A DNA stretch of 64,000 nt, from the NCBI GenBank assembly GCA_963082975.1, contig OY720348.1:73991719-74055718 (forward strand). Direction: 5' to 3'. Each line of letters begins with the position of its first letter. Positions within the stretch are counted from its first letter, which is position 1. The DNA is from Labia minor. Its lineage: Eukaryota > Arthropoda > Insecta > Dermaptera > Spongiphoridae. The translations under genes and the position numbers were made by a program. Shown here piece by piece: positions 12,725-25,070 of the stretch. The notes under the pieces were generated by a model, which worked only from the letters and a program-made list of their open reading frames with translations, did no database searches and was not told where the DNA came from.

Positions 12725-13106
12725 ACAATCTCGCCAGAGATAGTATTGCGATTATGAAAATTTTAAATGTCGAGATTTTGATGTTTTTATACGTTTTGAA
12801 GGTCCCTGAGTCATTTTCACTAAGGTTGAGAAAAATAATTTTTCACATGATTAATAATTGTATAAAACTGCTATATATAGAATTTCAGCTTGATTGATTC
12901 GCTGAAATTTCCAGAATTAATTTTTTAACACTGCAAATCTCACGCGCCAACACGTGACGTGGTGTCATCAACAAAAAGCCAAACATGCGCTGGTTTAATA
13001 TTTATTATTTATAATTTATAATTAATTAAATTTAATTTAAATATAATATATTTTGTTATTTAATCCAATTAAAATTGCGAGATAGTCGAGTGGAGACACT
13101 CCAGCT
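12725..13106 (+). mobile_element. DINE-1-like element with internal deletion
   Basis: Starts ACAATCTCGCCAGAGATAGT and ends at the 3' hairpin CGAGTGGAGACACTCCAGCT. The middle is gone: the block ending AAGGTTGAGAAAAAT joins directly to the segment starting TTTTTCACATGATTAA, removing the microsatellite and the GGTTTGAGC block. Both termini are present. Confidence 0.82.
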
Positions 13107-13170
13107 AATTTTAAATATTTAGGACTTTTCGTACTTTTTTTTCAAGATTTTTTCAATTTGGTTGTAAAAA

Positions 13171-13217
13171 AAGGTAAACCGTTTGTCCCGGTTTGGTGTT
13201 TTCGAAATATGGTCACC

Positions 13218-13250
<33 letters not shown>

Positions 13251-13320
13251 TTTTTAGAAATTAATTTATTTCAAATCGTCGGTCGGTTCTGTGCCTGGCC
13301 ACACACACACAACTCATATT
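13171..13320. repeat. Short repeat fragments around a (TA)n tract
   Basis: On the minus strand TAGGGTGACCATATTTCGAA leads into CCGGGACAAACGG, a terminus seen in many animal repeats; a related fragment is at 54308-54355. After a (TA)n tract comes CAAATCGTCGGTCGGTTCTG followed by TGCCTGGCCAC, which recurs at 46690-46720 and inverted at 23330-23390. The 63-codon frame across this stretch is a by-product. Confidence 0.4.
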
Positions 13321-13533
13321 TATATAACTATATATATATATATTTATAACTATTATTTATATTTCATAACTTTTAAACGACCTGAAATATTAAATTATAA
13401 ACAATATAAATAATGATGTTTATTTCTATTTGTTATTTATCTAAACGTGAATTAAATTTATACCTATCTATCTATTTATATGATTTATAACTTCATGTTG
13501 ATCTGAATTTGGTTATCTCTAGGTAAAACCCAA

Positions 13534-14153
13534 TTAACCCGTAACTTACGAGGTGGGGTTTGTCAAACCCCTCGACTTTTTATTTTTACCACTATGCAGT
13601 GCCACTTTATTGTAATTACTCGCGCGTCGTAGTACCTTTCAATCAGTCGACTGTTAACCAGCGAACAGTGCGGTTTATAATTTCTGTAAGTTTTTTTTGT
13701 TTACTTTTGCTTTTTTTCCGCGTTTGGGGTTTGTGGAACCCCACGTCGTAAGTTACGTTACAAGTACTGTAAACAATTTTTATTTATTTGTTGTTTATTA
13801 TGGCGACACGTCCAGATAGAATGAGTGGAAATGATCCCAGATTTAACGACTGGGTTCGAGAGATTCATCACTCTATGGGTTTACAAATGATCGCACATTA
13901 GTGTCCTATGTCCCAAAAAGGAACAAAGCTGTTATTCTTGTTTCATCGATGCACCATACAACCACAACAGGAAAACCAGAAATTATAATCTTCTACAATG
14001 AAACAAAAGGGGGTGTCGATGCTCTTGACGAAAAATGTACCGTATATTCACACACACAACAAATAGGCGCTCCCGACGTTGGCCACTTACTATATTCTAC
14101 AATTTGCTAAACATTAGTCTGGTGAATGCGTACGTACTTTACCTTATATCTTA
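13534..14153 (+). pseudogene. piggyBac transposase relic with 5' end
   Basis: A TTAA at 13534-13537 followed by CCC fits a piggyBac 5' terminus. A first frame starts at the ATG at 13800 (MATRPDRMSGNDPRF...) and stops after 33 codons. From about 13894 a shifted frame reads LVSYVPKRNKAVILVSSMHH, then TGKPEIIIFYNETKGGVDAL, which is the conserved C-terminal core of piggyBac transposases. KGGVDALD should carry the third catalytic aspartate. A second shift near 14060, in a CA run, moves the reading to RRWPLTIFYNLLNISLVNAY. Hundreds of central codons with the first two catalytic aspartates are deleted. No 3' terminus was found. A dead, internally deleted copy. Confidence 0.85.
13541..13756. repeat. 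Subterminal inverted repeat of the piggyBac element
   Basis: GTAACTTACGAGGTGGGGTT at 13541-13560 returns inverted at 13724-13756 (ending CGTCGTAAGTTAC). The left arm also contains the palindrome GGGGTTTG-T-CAAACCCC (13555-13571). It lies between the TTAA-CCC terminus and the ATG, so it is probably a transposase-binding or untranslated region. Confidence 0.65.
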
Positions 14154-17100
14154 AGTAATTCAGTAATTATTTATTTTTCTCCAAATTGTTAATTTCCAAA
14201 TTTCATAAATTTATTTTTTATTGAATGCAATTATTTATATTAATAATCTCGGTTCTAAATTAGTGAATCGATTTTCTAATTATTATAATAGCTATTAATT
14301 TAATCAGTCAAAATCAGTTAAAGCTTGCATAACCACAAAGATGATTACTTTCCTGGTTGTTGATTAAAACCTGATCATCATTATCGTTTTCTAAATTTAA
14401 AATTTGTTGTAAATCATTTTTATGACATATATCGTAGTCATAGATTTGATTAAACTTTATCTCTTAAAAATATCTGTACAGTATATTCTTATTTGTAAGA
14501 AAAATATGGAAAAATTTATTTGCCAAGCAAAAGTCATATTGAAAATTATAGTCAAATTCGAGAGAGAGAAGTGACTCCTAAGGGACTTGACGCCTACCAC
14601 TAAATATACGAGTAAACTAAAAGTCACTTTTCACTAACAAATATTTTCATTTAAGAGCATACTCCAAAATATATTATTAATTTCGATCGTAGATGCCAAT
14701 CCTAGACCAGATATTTATTGAGCTGAGTACATTTAATTTATAAAATAACAAGAAGGTACCCAAAGAGATCAAAGAGAATTCATTTTTAAATATAGAAAAA
14801 TAGTTTTATTTATATATATAGGCTCAAAAATAAAGTTTAAATAAAATGAAATTTATATCAACTTTAATATATATATAAAATAATATTTGTTTGAAAATTG
14901 GTCAAAATTTAAAATTTTTTGCAAATCTTCATGTTTCATGGTCTCTAAAATTAAAAAGTGTCTTTAGAATATTTTAATGTCTGTCTGTCTCTATTTTTGT
15001 TCGGAAAAATGTGACGTTATAGACTCAAAATTGACTGATCCGATTACTATGATATTAAATCACAATATTCTTATATACCACTACCTATATAAATATGCTA
15101 AAATTTTTTATCAATATTTAGTCAATTACCGCACAAATTAATTTTTAAAAATTTATATAATTCTCCATGTCGTTCATTCAGAGTTTCTGTCGTCTCACTA
15201 AAGGTGTCGATTCATTTCCGACAATGAATATAAAATTAATATTTCTAGCGATTCCAATATAAAGGGTGATTATAATATATACATTTTTATTTTAATTTCT
15301 AATATTCAAATATCATTTCAATTATTTAGGTAAGACTCAACTAATAAATTTTTTTCTAATCTAAGGAGAATATCAATGCGGATTAAAGCCAAATAGGACA
15401 ACATCAGATCTCGCTAAGTATATTCAATATTTCTGTACACCAATTATTATGACTCACAAGTTTAAATTAATTATATTTAAATTAAAAAAAATATATATTT
15501 GTATTTAATAAATTTTATATAGTTGTGGGGAAAACAAAAAAAAAAGTTAAAAAAGTTAGTTTTTTTTATAATAAATCAAATAAATAAAAACCTATCGATA
15601 TAAACGTTCAACCAAATACTACGTATTATATAAAAAACTTTTACAAAATATAGCTTGCGAGGTGATATAGAGATGAAAATAAAGATATATATTCCACCAA
15701 ATAAACCAGTGACTATAGCTGGTGAATTTGGATGCTTACTGGCGAAGCAACTACTTACATATATTATTTAGTAAAAATATATTATTTAGTAAAAAAATTG
15801 ATTAGTGTGAAATTATATGCATTTCCTTTCTCACTTATATTATCATTAGAAAAATATTTGGGATTCCCATAATTGCATGACTTACACCAATTTTTACATT
15901 TTCAAATTAGAAATAAATTGAAAATCAAAATTTATTACAATTATTTTAATAATATATAACTTTCTAAGTTATTTATAAATTTTTCTAAAATTATAATATA
16001 AAAAAAGTAAAACAAACCAACAAAAATGGTATTTAATTTTTCAAAACTTTAAAAAAAAAAATGAGCAAAAATTAAAATAACTATTCTAATCTTGGAAAGC
16101 CATAATTTGCAAAATGAAACCCCCTCTTTATGTCTCTCTAGATAATCATTTTTATAAATATTTCCTATCTAATATGGCAGGTTTTGATAAAATCTTCTCA
16201 AATGTAAGTTAAACTAAATCGACATAATTAAATAAACAAATGTTATGTCTAAAATCTGCAATTTTGACAATTTTTCTTTAAGTACGGCTTTAAGCCCTCC
16301 GGCCCATCTCTTAGTAAATTGCTTCTCCCTCCTAAAAACTTTTCCTTTATTTTTTTATTATTATCTACCGTATTTTATTTATTTATTTATTTATTTTTTG
16401 GCATAAAGTGTTACTTTATTTAAAGCCTTCTATAAGAATTATATCTCGAATAAAAAACGTTTTTATTTATGAAAACAGAGGAAAAAAAAATGGAAAAAAA
16501 TAATATTTATTTTTTTATATAAAGCTGATTGAATTTATTGATTAATTATGAAATATATATATAAATATTAATTAAATACATGATAAAATGTTTAACGGTT
16601 TGTTTTGTTTGTTTTCTTCAATTTGCAGTTATTTACTGGCCACCCATAATCGACTTATATAAGCAAATTGATTAATACGAATAACTTAATATAATAATTA
16701 ACACGATTTAGTTGATAACCAAATTATAACGAGATTTCTATGCAACACCGCTCCTCCTTGTTAATCAAGTCGACTTCGCGTGGTATACTCCGTCCGTTTC
16801 GCTTTGAATACAATAATTAATATATCTTCTCAAGGAGATTATTATTTATTAGTGGAAAATTTAATTCTCTAATCCTCTCAGTAAAAAATCACTTATCGGA
16901 ATATATTTCCTCCGAATGGGAAATTGAATGAAAGATATCTAGATCCAATAATGGATATCTATATATTATATTTATTTATTTTTAATTAAAAAAAAATATA
17001 GAAAAAGACTATCCCATAACTTTCATTTCTATAAATAGAAGATAGAATAGGAGAGTCCTATAAATCAATTGATTATGTTCATATAAAATCGAAATTAAAA

Positions 17101-17296
17101 TCCGGAGATTAAAGTGATAAAAAATAAAATATAATATATATAATTTTAATAAGGAATTGTATAATTTGGCTGGGAATAAAAATGGAGGAAAAACCGATGA
17201 AATAAAAGTAATACTTTAATGAATAGAAATTATAAAATTTAAAATAGTGTTGCTCCTCATCATTTGATTAACTCTGACTTTTATTCATTCTACAAA
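14154..17296. other. AT-rich stretch with faint repeat traces
   Basis: At about 15360-15470 the sequence is a diverged inverted match to 45400-45490 (ATCTCGCTAAG...TTCAATATTTCTGTACAC). A GTCTGTCTGTCTCT microsatellite with downstream conserved-looking sequence at about 14980-15240 suggests another DINE-type repeat, but I could not match a second copy. No coding signal. Confidence 0.35.
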
Positions 17297-17375
17297 CAGG
17301 CAGAGCCCGGGTCTTGAACTAGGGACCTCAAAGATGGGAGTCAAGCGTGTAAACCCTAGACTGCCTGCGTGGCGT
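17297..17375 (-). mobile_element. tRNA-derived SINE head (5' part)
   Basis: On the minus strand the segment from GCCACGCAGGCAGTC to CCCGGGCTCTGCCTG has a B-box-like TAGTTCAAGAC (17311-17321). It is spaced like a tRNA T-arm behind an anticodon-arm-like region. It does not fold into a clean tRNA, so it is read as a SINE head of a different family from the element at 17416. Confidence 0.45.
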
Positions 17376-17405
17376 CTTCGCTTCAATAATTTATGAGAAT
17401 ATTAG

Positions 17406-17661
17406 TAAATAGATTAGGCGCCATTGGGTGTGTGGGTAGCGAACTCGCACCTGAAATTCCCTAACTGGGGTCTATGGGACGGAGTCAACCCAGCCTCCAG
17501 GAACAACCTTGAGGAAAAGCTACTTGCTCCGATCAAGAAAATCAAGGTAAAGGTGGAGAGGACCCGTTCTACTGATTATAGGACACCTCTTTGATATAAC
17601 CGACTTGATAGACGTTGTCCTTGCGTAGGCGTCAGAGGTTTTTTTTTTTAATAAATAGATT
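17406..17661 (+). mobile_element. tRNA-derived SINE, T-tailed, lacking the B box
   Basis: The body is 17416-17651, flanked by the 10-bp duplication TAAATAGATT (17406-17415 and 17652-17661). It matches the SINE at 32298-32585 from AGGCGCCATTGGGTGTGTG onward. It lacks the roughly 45 bp that hold the B box (the part containing GGTTCAAGTCC). The rest, GGGGTCTATGGGAC ... GATATAACCGACTTGATAG, is retained. It ends in a run of T on the sense strand, not A. Confidence 0.8.
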
Positions 17662-18384
17662 TATTTTAATTATGAATCATTCAAAATATTAATTTCTATA
17701 ATATCCTATATTTAATAATATAAGTTTTTTTAAATCTTTTTTTTTCTGATTTGTTTTTAATTTTTATTTTTAGTTCAAATTAATTTTGAGGCAGGTTCGT
17801 GTTCTCTGTGTTAAGAAAAATATCTTTGGACATCCTCAAATTTAACTGCGTTTTTCATATTATATCATAGAATTTTGTTAATTTTCAAACAAATTGGATG
17901 GATGAGTTGTCTAAATGTGGTGGGTGCATGTCATACTTCTTTGGGAAAGAAGATGCGAGGGAGGAATTATAAATGACGTCATTTATTTCATTACCACTGA
18001 CGTTTGTTCGATGTGGGTACATGATTTTTCAAGCTTAAAAATGTAGGAAAAATGTAGTTGTGACCGGATTAGTGGACATTCCAAGGGACAAATCGTTTTC
18101 TTTAATCTCATTACTCACCGATGGACAGGAACCAAGTTTAAGAAACCATATGCGAGGATATGGTTCATAGACTAATGACAATCCTCTGGATGGATGAACT
18201 CATTCACTCATCGATTTGTTCTTTGTTTCCAAGCAATATGTTAAATTTTATATAAAAAAATAATCATTCAACATCAGTTTCAAATTCATTATAATGTTTT
18301 TTTTTTTATAAATTTATTAGTTTTTTTTTAATATTAAGTAGGATATATAAAAAAAACTATTAATGAAATTTATTAATTATTATT

Positions 18385-18925
18385 ATCTATCTATCTATCT
18401 CTGAACTTGAAAGTTCTTGGCCGCAGCAAGCCCACCTCTCCAAGTATTCCTATTCTGAGCTACAATCCTCCAATCACTCTCCTCTCCAATCTCTCTCACG
18501 TCCCTTTCTACAATGATCAACCACCGAGTCCTTGGTCTTCCAAGCGGGCGTTTCCCACTCGTCTCCCCATCAATATATTTTTCGCCATTCTTTCCTCCCC
18601 CATTCTAGCCACATGTCCTGCCCACCGCAGCCTTCTCGATTTTATAATTCTAACTATATCTGGAGATGCATCGACGTCATGCAATTCCTCGTTATGCAGT
18701 CTCCGCCATTCCCCGGTGACCTCATTTTTCTTTGTTCCATAAATGCTTCGCAAAAACCTATTCTCAAATACTCTAAATCTATTCTCGTCACCTAAGGTCT
18801 TAGGCCATGCCTCACACGCCTATAATACAACCGGTAAAATAATTGTTTTATATATTTTAATGTTTATCCCCTTTGTGATACCAATTATTATTATATTTAT
18901 TTATTTATTATCAAATACAGTATCA
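18385..18925 (-). pseudogene. LINE (non-LTR retrotransposon) 3' end with (TAGA)n tail
   Basis: Minus-strand frames give FRVFENRFLRSIYGTKKNEV, GEWRRLHNEELHDVDASPDI and VRIIKSRRLRWAGHVARMGE. This is the conserved region downstream of the RT domain in many arthropod LINEs. A frameshift and stops follow before the C-terminal LAAAKNFQV-like end, and the sequence finishes in a TAGA repeat. It is 5' truncated near 18925, as LINE copies usually are. The 111-codon frame on the plus strand is its shadow. The endonuclease and most of the RT are absent. Confidence 0.85.
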
Positions 18926-20324
18926 TAAAATATATTTTTCTTAGAACCCTCTGTATTTACAGGCAACAATACAATTATATTTTGAAAAACTGTTTTTGAC
19001 GTGAAAATATAATATAATAATTATTATTTAATATATATATATATATGATAAATAATTTATTCAATAATTTAAAACATTTTATTCTATTCAATTTAAAAAT
19101 GATTATTATTAGTATTAATAATCTGAATTTAATATTCCATTCATGATTAAACCATTTACTAGGGGTGCGTGATTTATAAAGAATGAACTTCTAAGAACGA
19201 AATTAACCCCACCTCGTCTATATTTCGATAGAGAAGGTTGGAGGAGGGGTCATGATCTCGAAAACGACTTTCGACAAATGCAAACGGTCACAGCCATTTG
19301 CATGCTAGTGTCGTTTTTCCCCGACATACACCACCAAAAAAAACATCCCCAACACACCATCCAACATCCCGACATCCTCTTTCTGGACCAAGCTCAGAAT
19401 AAATGATGTTTTCAGGGCGCCAATGTTCCCTTTTTCCATCCGCACCCGAACAACCAGCTACGATGTCTCTGTTTAGGTTCGGGAAGGCTTCATCACTCAC
19501 GAACCATTCGAATACCTGAACGAGAGAAACGAAATAGTAAACAAGTTTCATTTAGACAGCCAGCGAGGGGTGAAATGACGAGCAATTCGAGTTACAAAAG
19601 ACAATCGTTTGACAACGGAAACCAAAGCATCTCCTTCTCACTCAACCCCTTTCATTTAACATTAAAAAAAAACTTAATCCAAAGAATTTATTATTATTTA
19701 TTTTATTAGATTTATCTTTTTTGTAATCAATTCATTTTCATGTCTTTTTATTGATGATTTAAATTCTCTTTCTTGGTTTGAACGCAGTTATAATTCCAAA
19801 AAATGTTTGTTTTTTTGTCTTCAATTAGAAATAAGGGTTGACGAGTTTTTATCTTCTTCGAAGGAAGATATAAATGGGAATGTTAAAGTAAAAACAATTA
19901 ATAAAAAAAACAAAAGGAATGCGCACAAGTTAAATAAAGAATAAAAGGCTGTCTTAAGGATTAAGAAACAAAGGGACTGGAAGGCGACAAGGCGCAGGTG
20001 GCGATCACAGCCCTTGTTAAGCGCCGCCTTTGTCCTCCCTCTCGATCTTCTGTCAAATCATCGACAACCCTTTTTCTAAGAGTGGATACCAGCCGATTAC
20101 AAAAAGCTCCATTTAATTTCGACGATACGGACTTGAACTTGACTGAAGATCAAGTCCTATTATCAATTTGGACCCAGCCTTCCCCCCCCCCCGCCCCCAA
20201 TACTAAAAAATGATGTAAAATTTTGACCCAGAGTTCCTAAGAATGTCATTTTATTCACATAAAACGGATTTACCATCCAGCTCTAATTGATAATAATAAC
20301 AATAGAAACATTTTTTATAAAAAA
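18926..20324. other. Unique stretch including a more G+C-rich island (about 19190-20220)
   Basis: The island holds minus-strand frame 19288-19551 (EHWRPENIIYSELGPERGCR) preceded on that strand by a fair splice-acceptor-like TTTCGTTTCTCTCGTTCAG, and plus-strand frame 19998-20213 ending in a C run. Neither matches a family I know. An exon cannot be excluded but is not supported; no repeat copy was found elsewhere in the window. Confidence 0.25.
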
Positions 20325-21273
20325 TAACGTTTTTCTCATGGACTAAAAGGAATAAAATAATTTTTCTATAAATCTGACAAAGTTTATGGATGAATTGCTT
20401 ATATGCTTTATATGAAACATCAAGTCAAAATTTTGTAATAATAAAATTTTTATTAAACACATAAACTCCGAGTCAAATATTTTTATTAAAATTGATAGGT
20501 TAGAGCTAAGAAATTAAGCTTTTATTATTTTTTCACTGTAATATACTTATTTCAAAGTATGTAACAAATTTTAAAAGAATTATTATTTAATTAATTTACA
20601 TAATATCAATCAAATCTAAAACAGTTGATTATACTAGACGAAAGTGTTTTAGTGTGGTATGTAAGTATATATATATAAATTATAGCTCTATAAAAAATCT
20701 AATTTCATAGAAATATAATAGAAACCAAATGAAAACTAAAAGCGCCCAACGTTTTTAGTTGTATATGAAGCAATTCATCCATAAACTTTGTCAGAAAAAT
20801 TATTTTATTCTTTTTAGTCCATTGGAAAAACGTTATTTTTTATAAAATTTTTTTTTTATATTTATATTATTTTATTCTTTTTAGTTCAAATTTAATTCAA
20901 TAAATTTATCTAATATAACAAGAGAAATAGAAAAGATGATGTTATACGAAAATTTGCCAATTGAATAAAACAAAAAGAAATATTATTATTCTTTTAAAAC
21001 TGATTTTATGTATTTATGTTAAGTAAATGTTATTATTGAAGTAATGTTTTTGAAATATATTTATTATAATTATTATATTAATGAAAAAATTCTCTTTTTA
21101 TGTTATAAATTATTTTGAATTGTTTTAAACTACTCAATATTTATCCGTCAGATGGCGTCAATTAAAATTCAAATATTAAAACAATTTTCAAAAGTCTAAC
21201 TTGATGAAAAATCGTCATAAGAGCGAACAGACAGACAGACAGACATGTAGCGAAGTTTGATAAAAACGTTATA
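20325..21273 (-). repeat. Compound interspersed repeat (family C/B), copy 2
   Basis: Inverted relative to copy 1. The foldback (20325 to about 20838) comes first, then the AT-rich spacer, then the microsatellite GACAGACAGACAGACATG and the terminal AAAAACGTTATAA. Its left arm is shortened: the GCTTCATATTCAACG end is missing. Confidence 0.72.
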
Positions 21274-22277
21274 ATAAAAATTACTTTGATCGTTGATGTA
21301 CGCGTGAACTGGAAGATGTGGAGGGAGCAGATAATATGAATATCATTTTAGAAATTAAATTTAAATGTCAATCCTATTTTTAAATTTAATTTTGAAATCA
21401 ATGCAATTATTAAAATATTCAACTTATTATTTATATATAATATATACAAATCTACATCGTATATTGTCTTGTTTAAAAAAAAATCACACTAAGTTTAAAT
21501 AACTAATTTGAATAAGTTACCCTTAAATAAACTTTACTGATTCACTATTTTAAATTCGTCTTTGAATTGTATATGAAGTTATAAAAACAACATTCATTTG
21601 AAATTCATACTATATCAATACCTCAATGAAACATTCAAAATAAAAAAACACGTCTAAAATATGCATTTTCTCGTTGAATATGCAATACAAATTAATTACC
21701 AGAAACAGAGTACTCCATTATTTTTCAATAATTTGGAATTACACATTTAATTCAACTAAAATAAATCTTTTTAATAAAAGTGAGAGAGTATGTTTGTTGA
21801 AAAATAGCTCATGTCCTATCTATGGATTATAAAATATTACATGGATTACATTTGGAAACAATTCATGATTTAGAAGGTCCCGAGATTTGTCGTTCTATGA
21901 ATTATGTATAATTTATATCAATAAATATATAGTACAAATATGTGTTTAAAACTTAATTATTGATTATAAATTAGGTTCTATTTAGAAAGTAAGGAATATT
22001 TTTAATTCATTCTTTCGAAAAAGAATTTTCCATTTTGATTTAAAATGCTATCCTGTAATTTAAATTGCAATAATTATTGCACAAGACGGTTTGGTTATTT
22101 CATGGTGCGACTAATGAATAACAACAACCCTTGTGTTAAATCTATAAATTAATTAAATAATTACCAAAATCAGAATGAAAGAGAAATAATAATGTTAAAG
22201 TAATTATAATTATAAATGATAGTTCTCGAAAGGCGGGAGACTCAATTAAGAGAAGAAGGAGAGAATGGCAAGCACAG
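21274..22277. other. AT-rich stretch, nothing recognised
   Basis: No coding signal or repeat that I could match inside the window. Confidence 0.45.
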
Positions 22278-22650
22278 TGTGTTAAAAAATTAATTCTGGT
22301 ACTTTCAGCGATTCATTCAAGCTGAAATTCTATATATAGCAGTTTTATACAATTTTTAATCATGTGTAGGTAATGACCCTCTTCCGGTTGAGCTACATTT
22401 CTCCAAAGTTGATAGAAAACTACGAATTTTGAATAATCCCCCTGTACCAAATTTCATTATTCTAGCTCAAACAGTTTTTGAGTAATCTTGTCTACATGCA
22501 TACACACATACATACACACACAAACACACACACAGACATTTTTCTCAACCTTAGTGAAAATGATTCAGGAACCCTCAAAACGTATAAAAACATCAAAATC
22601 TCAACATCGAAAATTTTCGTGATCGCTATACTATCTCTGGCAAGTTAGTA
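22278..22650 (-). mobile_element. DINE-1-like element lacking its 3' end
   Basis: On the minus strand it starts near ACTAACTTGCCAGAGATAGT, then CGAAAATTTTCGATGTTGAG, the GT microsatellite (about 22497-22535, interrupted), the GAGCTAGAATAATGAAAT block and the TTTCAGC...GCTGAAA hairpin, stopping at TTTTTTAACAC. A deletion joins CATTACCTACA to CATGATTAAAAATTG, skipping the GTGACCGTAAA block. Confidence 0.8.
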
Positions 22651-23487
22651 AAAAGATAGTGCAGAGTGAATATACTCCTGACTTTCTTGGAAATTTCTAT
22701 TTTTTTCATATCACTATTTCCTTATCTCAGGTGGTGTCCATCCATTTATAATAATCCCATAAAAATTTTACACATTTTATTATATTCTTTAAAGATTTTC
22801 AAAGATGTAATTAACAGTTTGTAGAATAATCTAATAGAACCAATTTTTTTTTAATTAATCTAAAAATATAAAAAATACCATAAATTTTTGATAATATGTA
22901 CGTATTTGAGGTATCCACTTTCACCTCCGTTCATACCATTCATACCTGGATTCCTTCCATCACTGGTTCACTTTCCAATAGAGATTTTTTTTTAACAAGA
23001 GAAAATTGTATGTTTAAGGATCTTGGAAATGTGTCGAGGGGAAGAAGGCAACGGGCCAATATAAAATTCGCTACGGGGGTAGAGAAACAAGTGGCGGGGG
23101 GAGGGACCGAGGCGCAAAGAGTGGCCACCGATAATGTCTTCTTCAATGAATAAATAATAACATTCTTATTGGAAAAATGTTTAAATCAAATATAGATATA
23201 TATTGAAGTAGAATAAAGACAAATTTAATTAAATGCGATCCCAGGAAGTATCTCGACCTTACAAGAAGACCATAAGATCAATGATTTATCGAAAACTCAA
23301 AAGATTAAATGATATAATAATAAGTCGACCTGTGACCAGGCGCAGAACCGACCGACGGTTTGAAATAAATTAATTTTCAGCTACAGAAACAATTTCAAAT
23401 AATTAAAATATACTGATCTATTAATGAAATAAAAAATAGATAGGCATAGAACATAAATATTTATAATTTTATTTTATTTATAATATA
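22651..23487. other. Unique stretch with a G+C-richer patch
   Basis: Around 22890-23155 G+C is higher and both strands hold frames of 68-85 codons (for example GRRQRANIKFATGVEKQVAG). No domain is recognisable. At 23330-23390 a short repeat (inverted CCGTCGGTCGGTTCTG) matches 13270 and 46690. Confidence 0.25.
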
Positions 23488-23960
23488 TAAGGAGGCGCTG
23501 GCTGTGACGTCATGAAGGGCTGGCTGACGTCCTATAATTTTAAATTAAGAAATAACTAATGAAGATGATTTTTTCCAAGGATAAAACCAATACAAAGTGC
23601 ATGATTCGTGGAGATATGTAAAAAATCTCTTCATGTGAAATTTGGTGTGAAAATAACCCTTCCCTTCCTATCGTCGATCGCTAATACTACCACTTCCGGT
23701 TTTTGCGGATATACACCAAAAGTTGATCCATCCATCTTACTGATGCATTAAGTAAATATATTCAATTTTATCAAAATCCGTTGAGCCGTTCAAGCTGTAC
23801 ACATCTATACGGACGGACAGACGGACAGACATTATGCTAAAAAATAGGTTTTTCTGTTAAGAAAATGGATGATTCGTGGAGATCTGTAAAAATCTCCACA
23901 TGAGAAATTTGGTGTGAAAACAATACCTCCGTTACTATTGTCGGTCGGTAAAAAACAACT
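23488..23960. repeat. Interspersed repeat cluster (families D and I)
   Basis: 23488-23600 is an inverted copy of 55723-55925 (GGCTGTGACGTCAT ... CTAATGAAGATGATTTT). 23598-23960 contains two direct copies, about 270 bp apart, of a unit starting ATGATTCGTGGAGAT and ending AAATTTGGTGTGAAAA. Between them are CCGTTGAGCCGTTCAAGC and the microsatellite ACGGACAGACGGACAGAC. The 23690-23960 part recurs inverted at 46231-46490. The layout, a conserved block beside a GACA microsatellite, recalls non-autonomous Helentron-type repeats. Confidence 0.6.
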
Positions 23961-25070
23961 CTGATTTGGAACAGATTAATAATCAATAATGAGCAGATAT
24001 ACTATTAATATAAAGGTTAATAAATATTGTCTGAACATTTTTAACATCCTCTAAAGAGGAATTATTATGATGGGACGAATAGCTTTGAAATATATAATAA
24101 TCCTCACTAATCCTACTTTTGCAATAGAATAATTTAAATTTAAATTTCGCCGTAAAATATATTTTTGTATTTCCACTCTCAATGTCACCAATTTTCAATT
24201 TTAAAAGTACGTTTATTAGCCAATATTTACAAGTTTAGATTGTTTTTTGCGATGAGTTACTGATTTTCTATTACACAATTTTCCCCATTATTAATATTTT
24301 ATTTACCTATTGTTTTTTTTTTTTTTTGTTTAATTGAAGTATATTTGATATTTAATATATGGCACATAGAAACAGGGTGGTGTCTGCCTAGAGACCAGGA
24401 AAATAATTATTTTGGAGATTTCTCTCAAGGTCACCAAATGCCATGAAAAGTTATTTTTAATACAAAGGTATCGAGAATTAATAACAGAATAAAAGGATAG
24501 TTACTATCATCGCTACCACTTTTCTATACAAATTTTATTTTCAATTTCTCTCGTTTTTCAACAATATCAATATCATCTTTTTAATTAAAATTATTTCTTA
24601 TTCTAGAATAGTTGTTAATAAAATATCTATCCCAACTCTACCTTAACGTAATTATTAATATAATATAGGCTTTAGGTACCCGTTCAAACGAGCAACATTT
24701 TTTTTTTATTTTTTATGTCCCTAAAGAAACAGCTTCTTTAACGGACTTATAAATTAATTAATTTCTTTTCAGGAGGCCCAATAAGTCTTCTCCTGGTTAT
24801 TTCGTTTCTCATAGCTCTTAATAACACCTTAATTAATATGGTTAGAAGCAATACACATTTTGATTCATTAAGCCATTTCAATGATTAGAAAATTCAAATT
24901 TCCAAAATGGTTTCTCCAATTATATAAGACAATTATAAAACATACAACCCTTGGCGATTATTATTACTTATGTAATAGTATAAATCATTTTATATTCAGA
25001 AAATATATCTTTGTTTAATACTCGACTTTTCGTTTGTCTTTGTTTTTTTATAATTATTATTATAACGTGT
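23961..25070. other. AT-rich stretch, nothing recognised
   Basis: Short frames only. A complex segment at about 24375-24450 has no match elsewhere in the window. Confidence 0.4.

Noticed and set aside
18407-18742. 111-codon frame, the longest open frame in the window
   Set aside because: Antisense shadow of the LINE tail, whose minus-strand frame matches LINE proteins.
19294-19301. Octamer motif ATTTGCAT (also near 37546 and 52193 as ATGCAAAT)
   Set aside because: An 8-mer this A/T-rich is expected several times by chance in 64 kb of such DNA.
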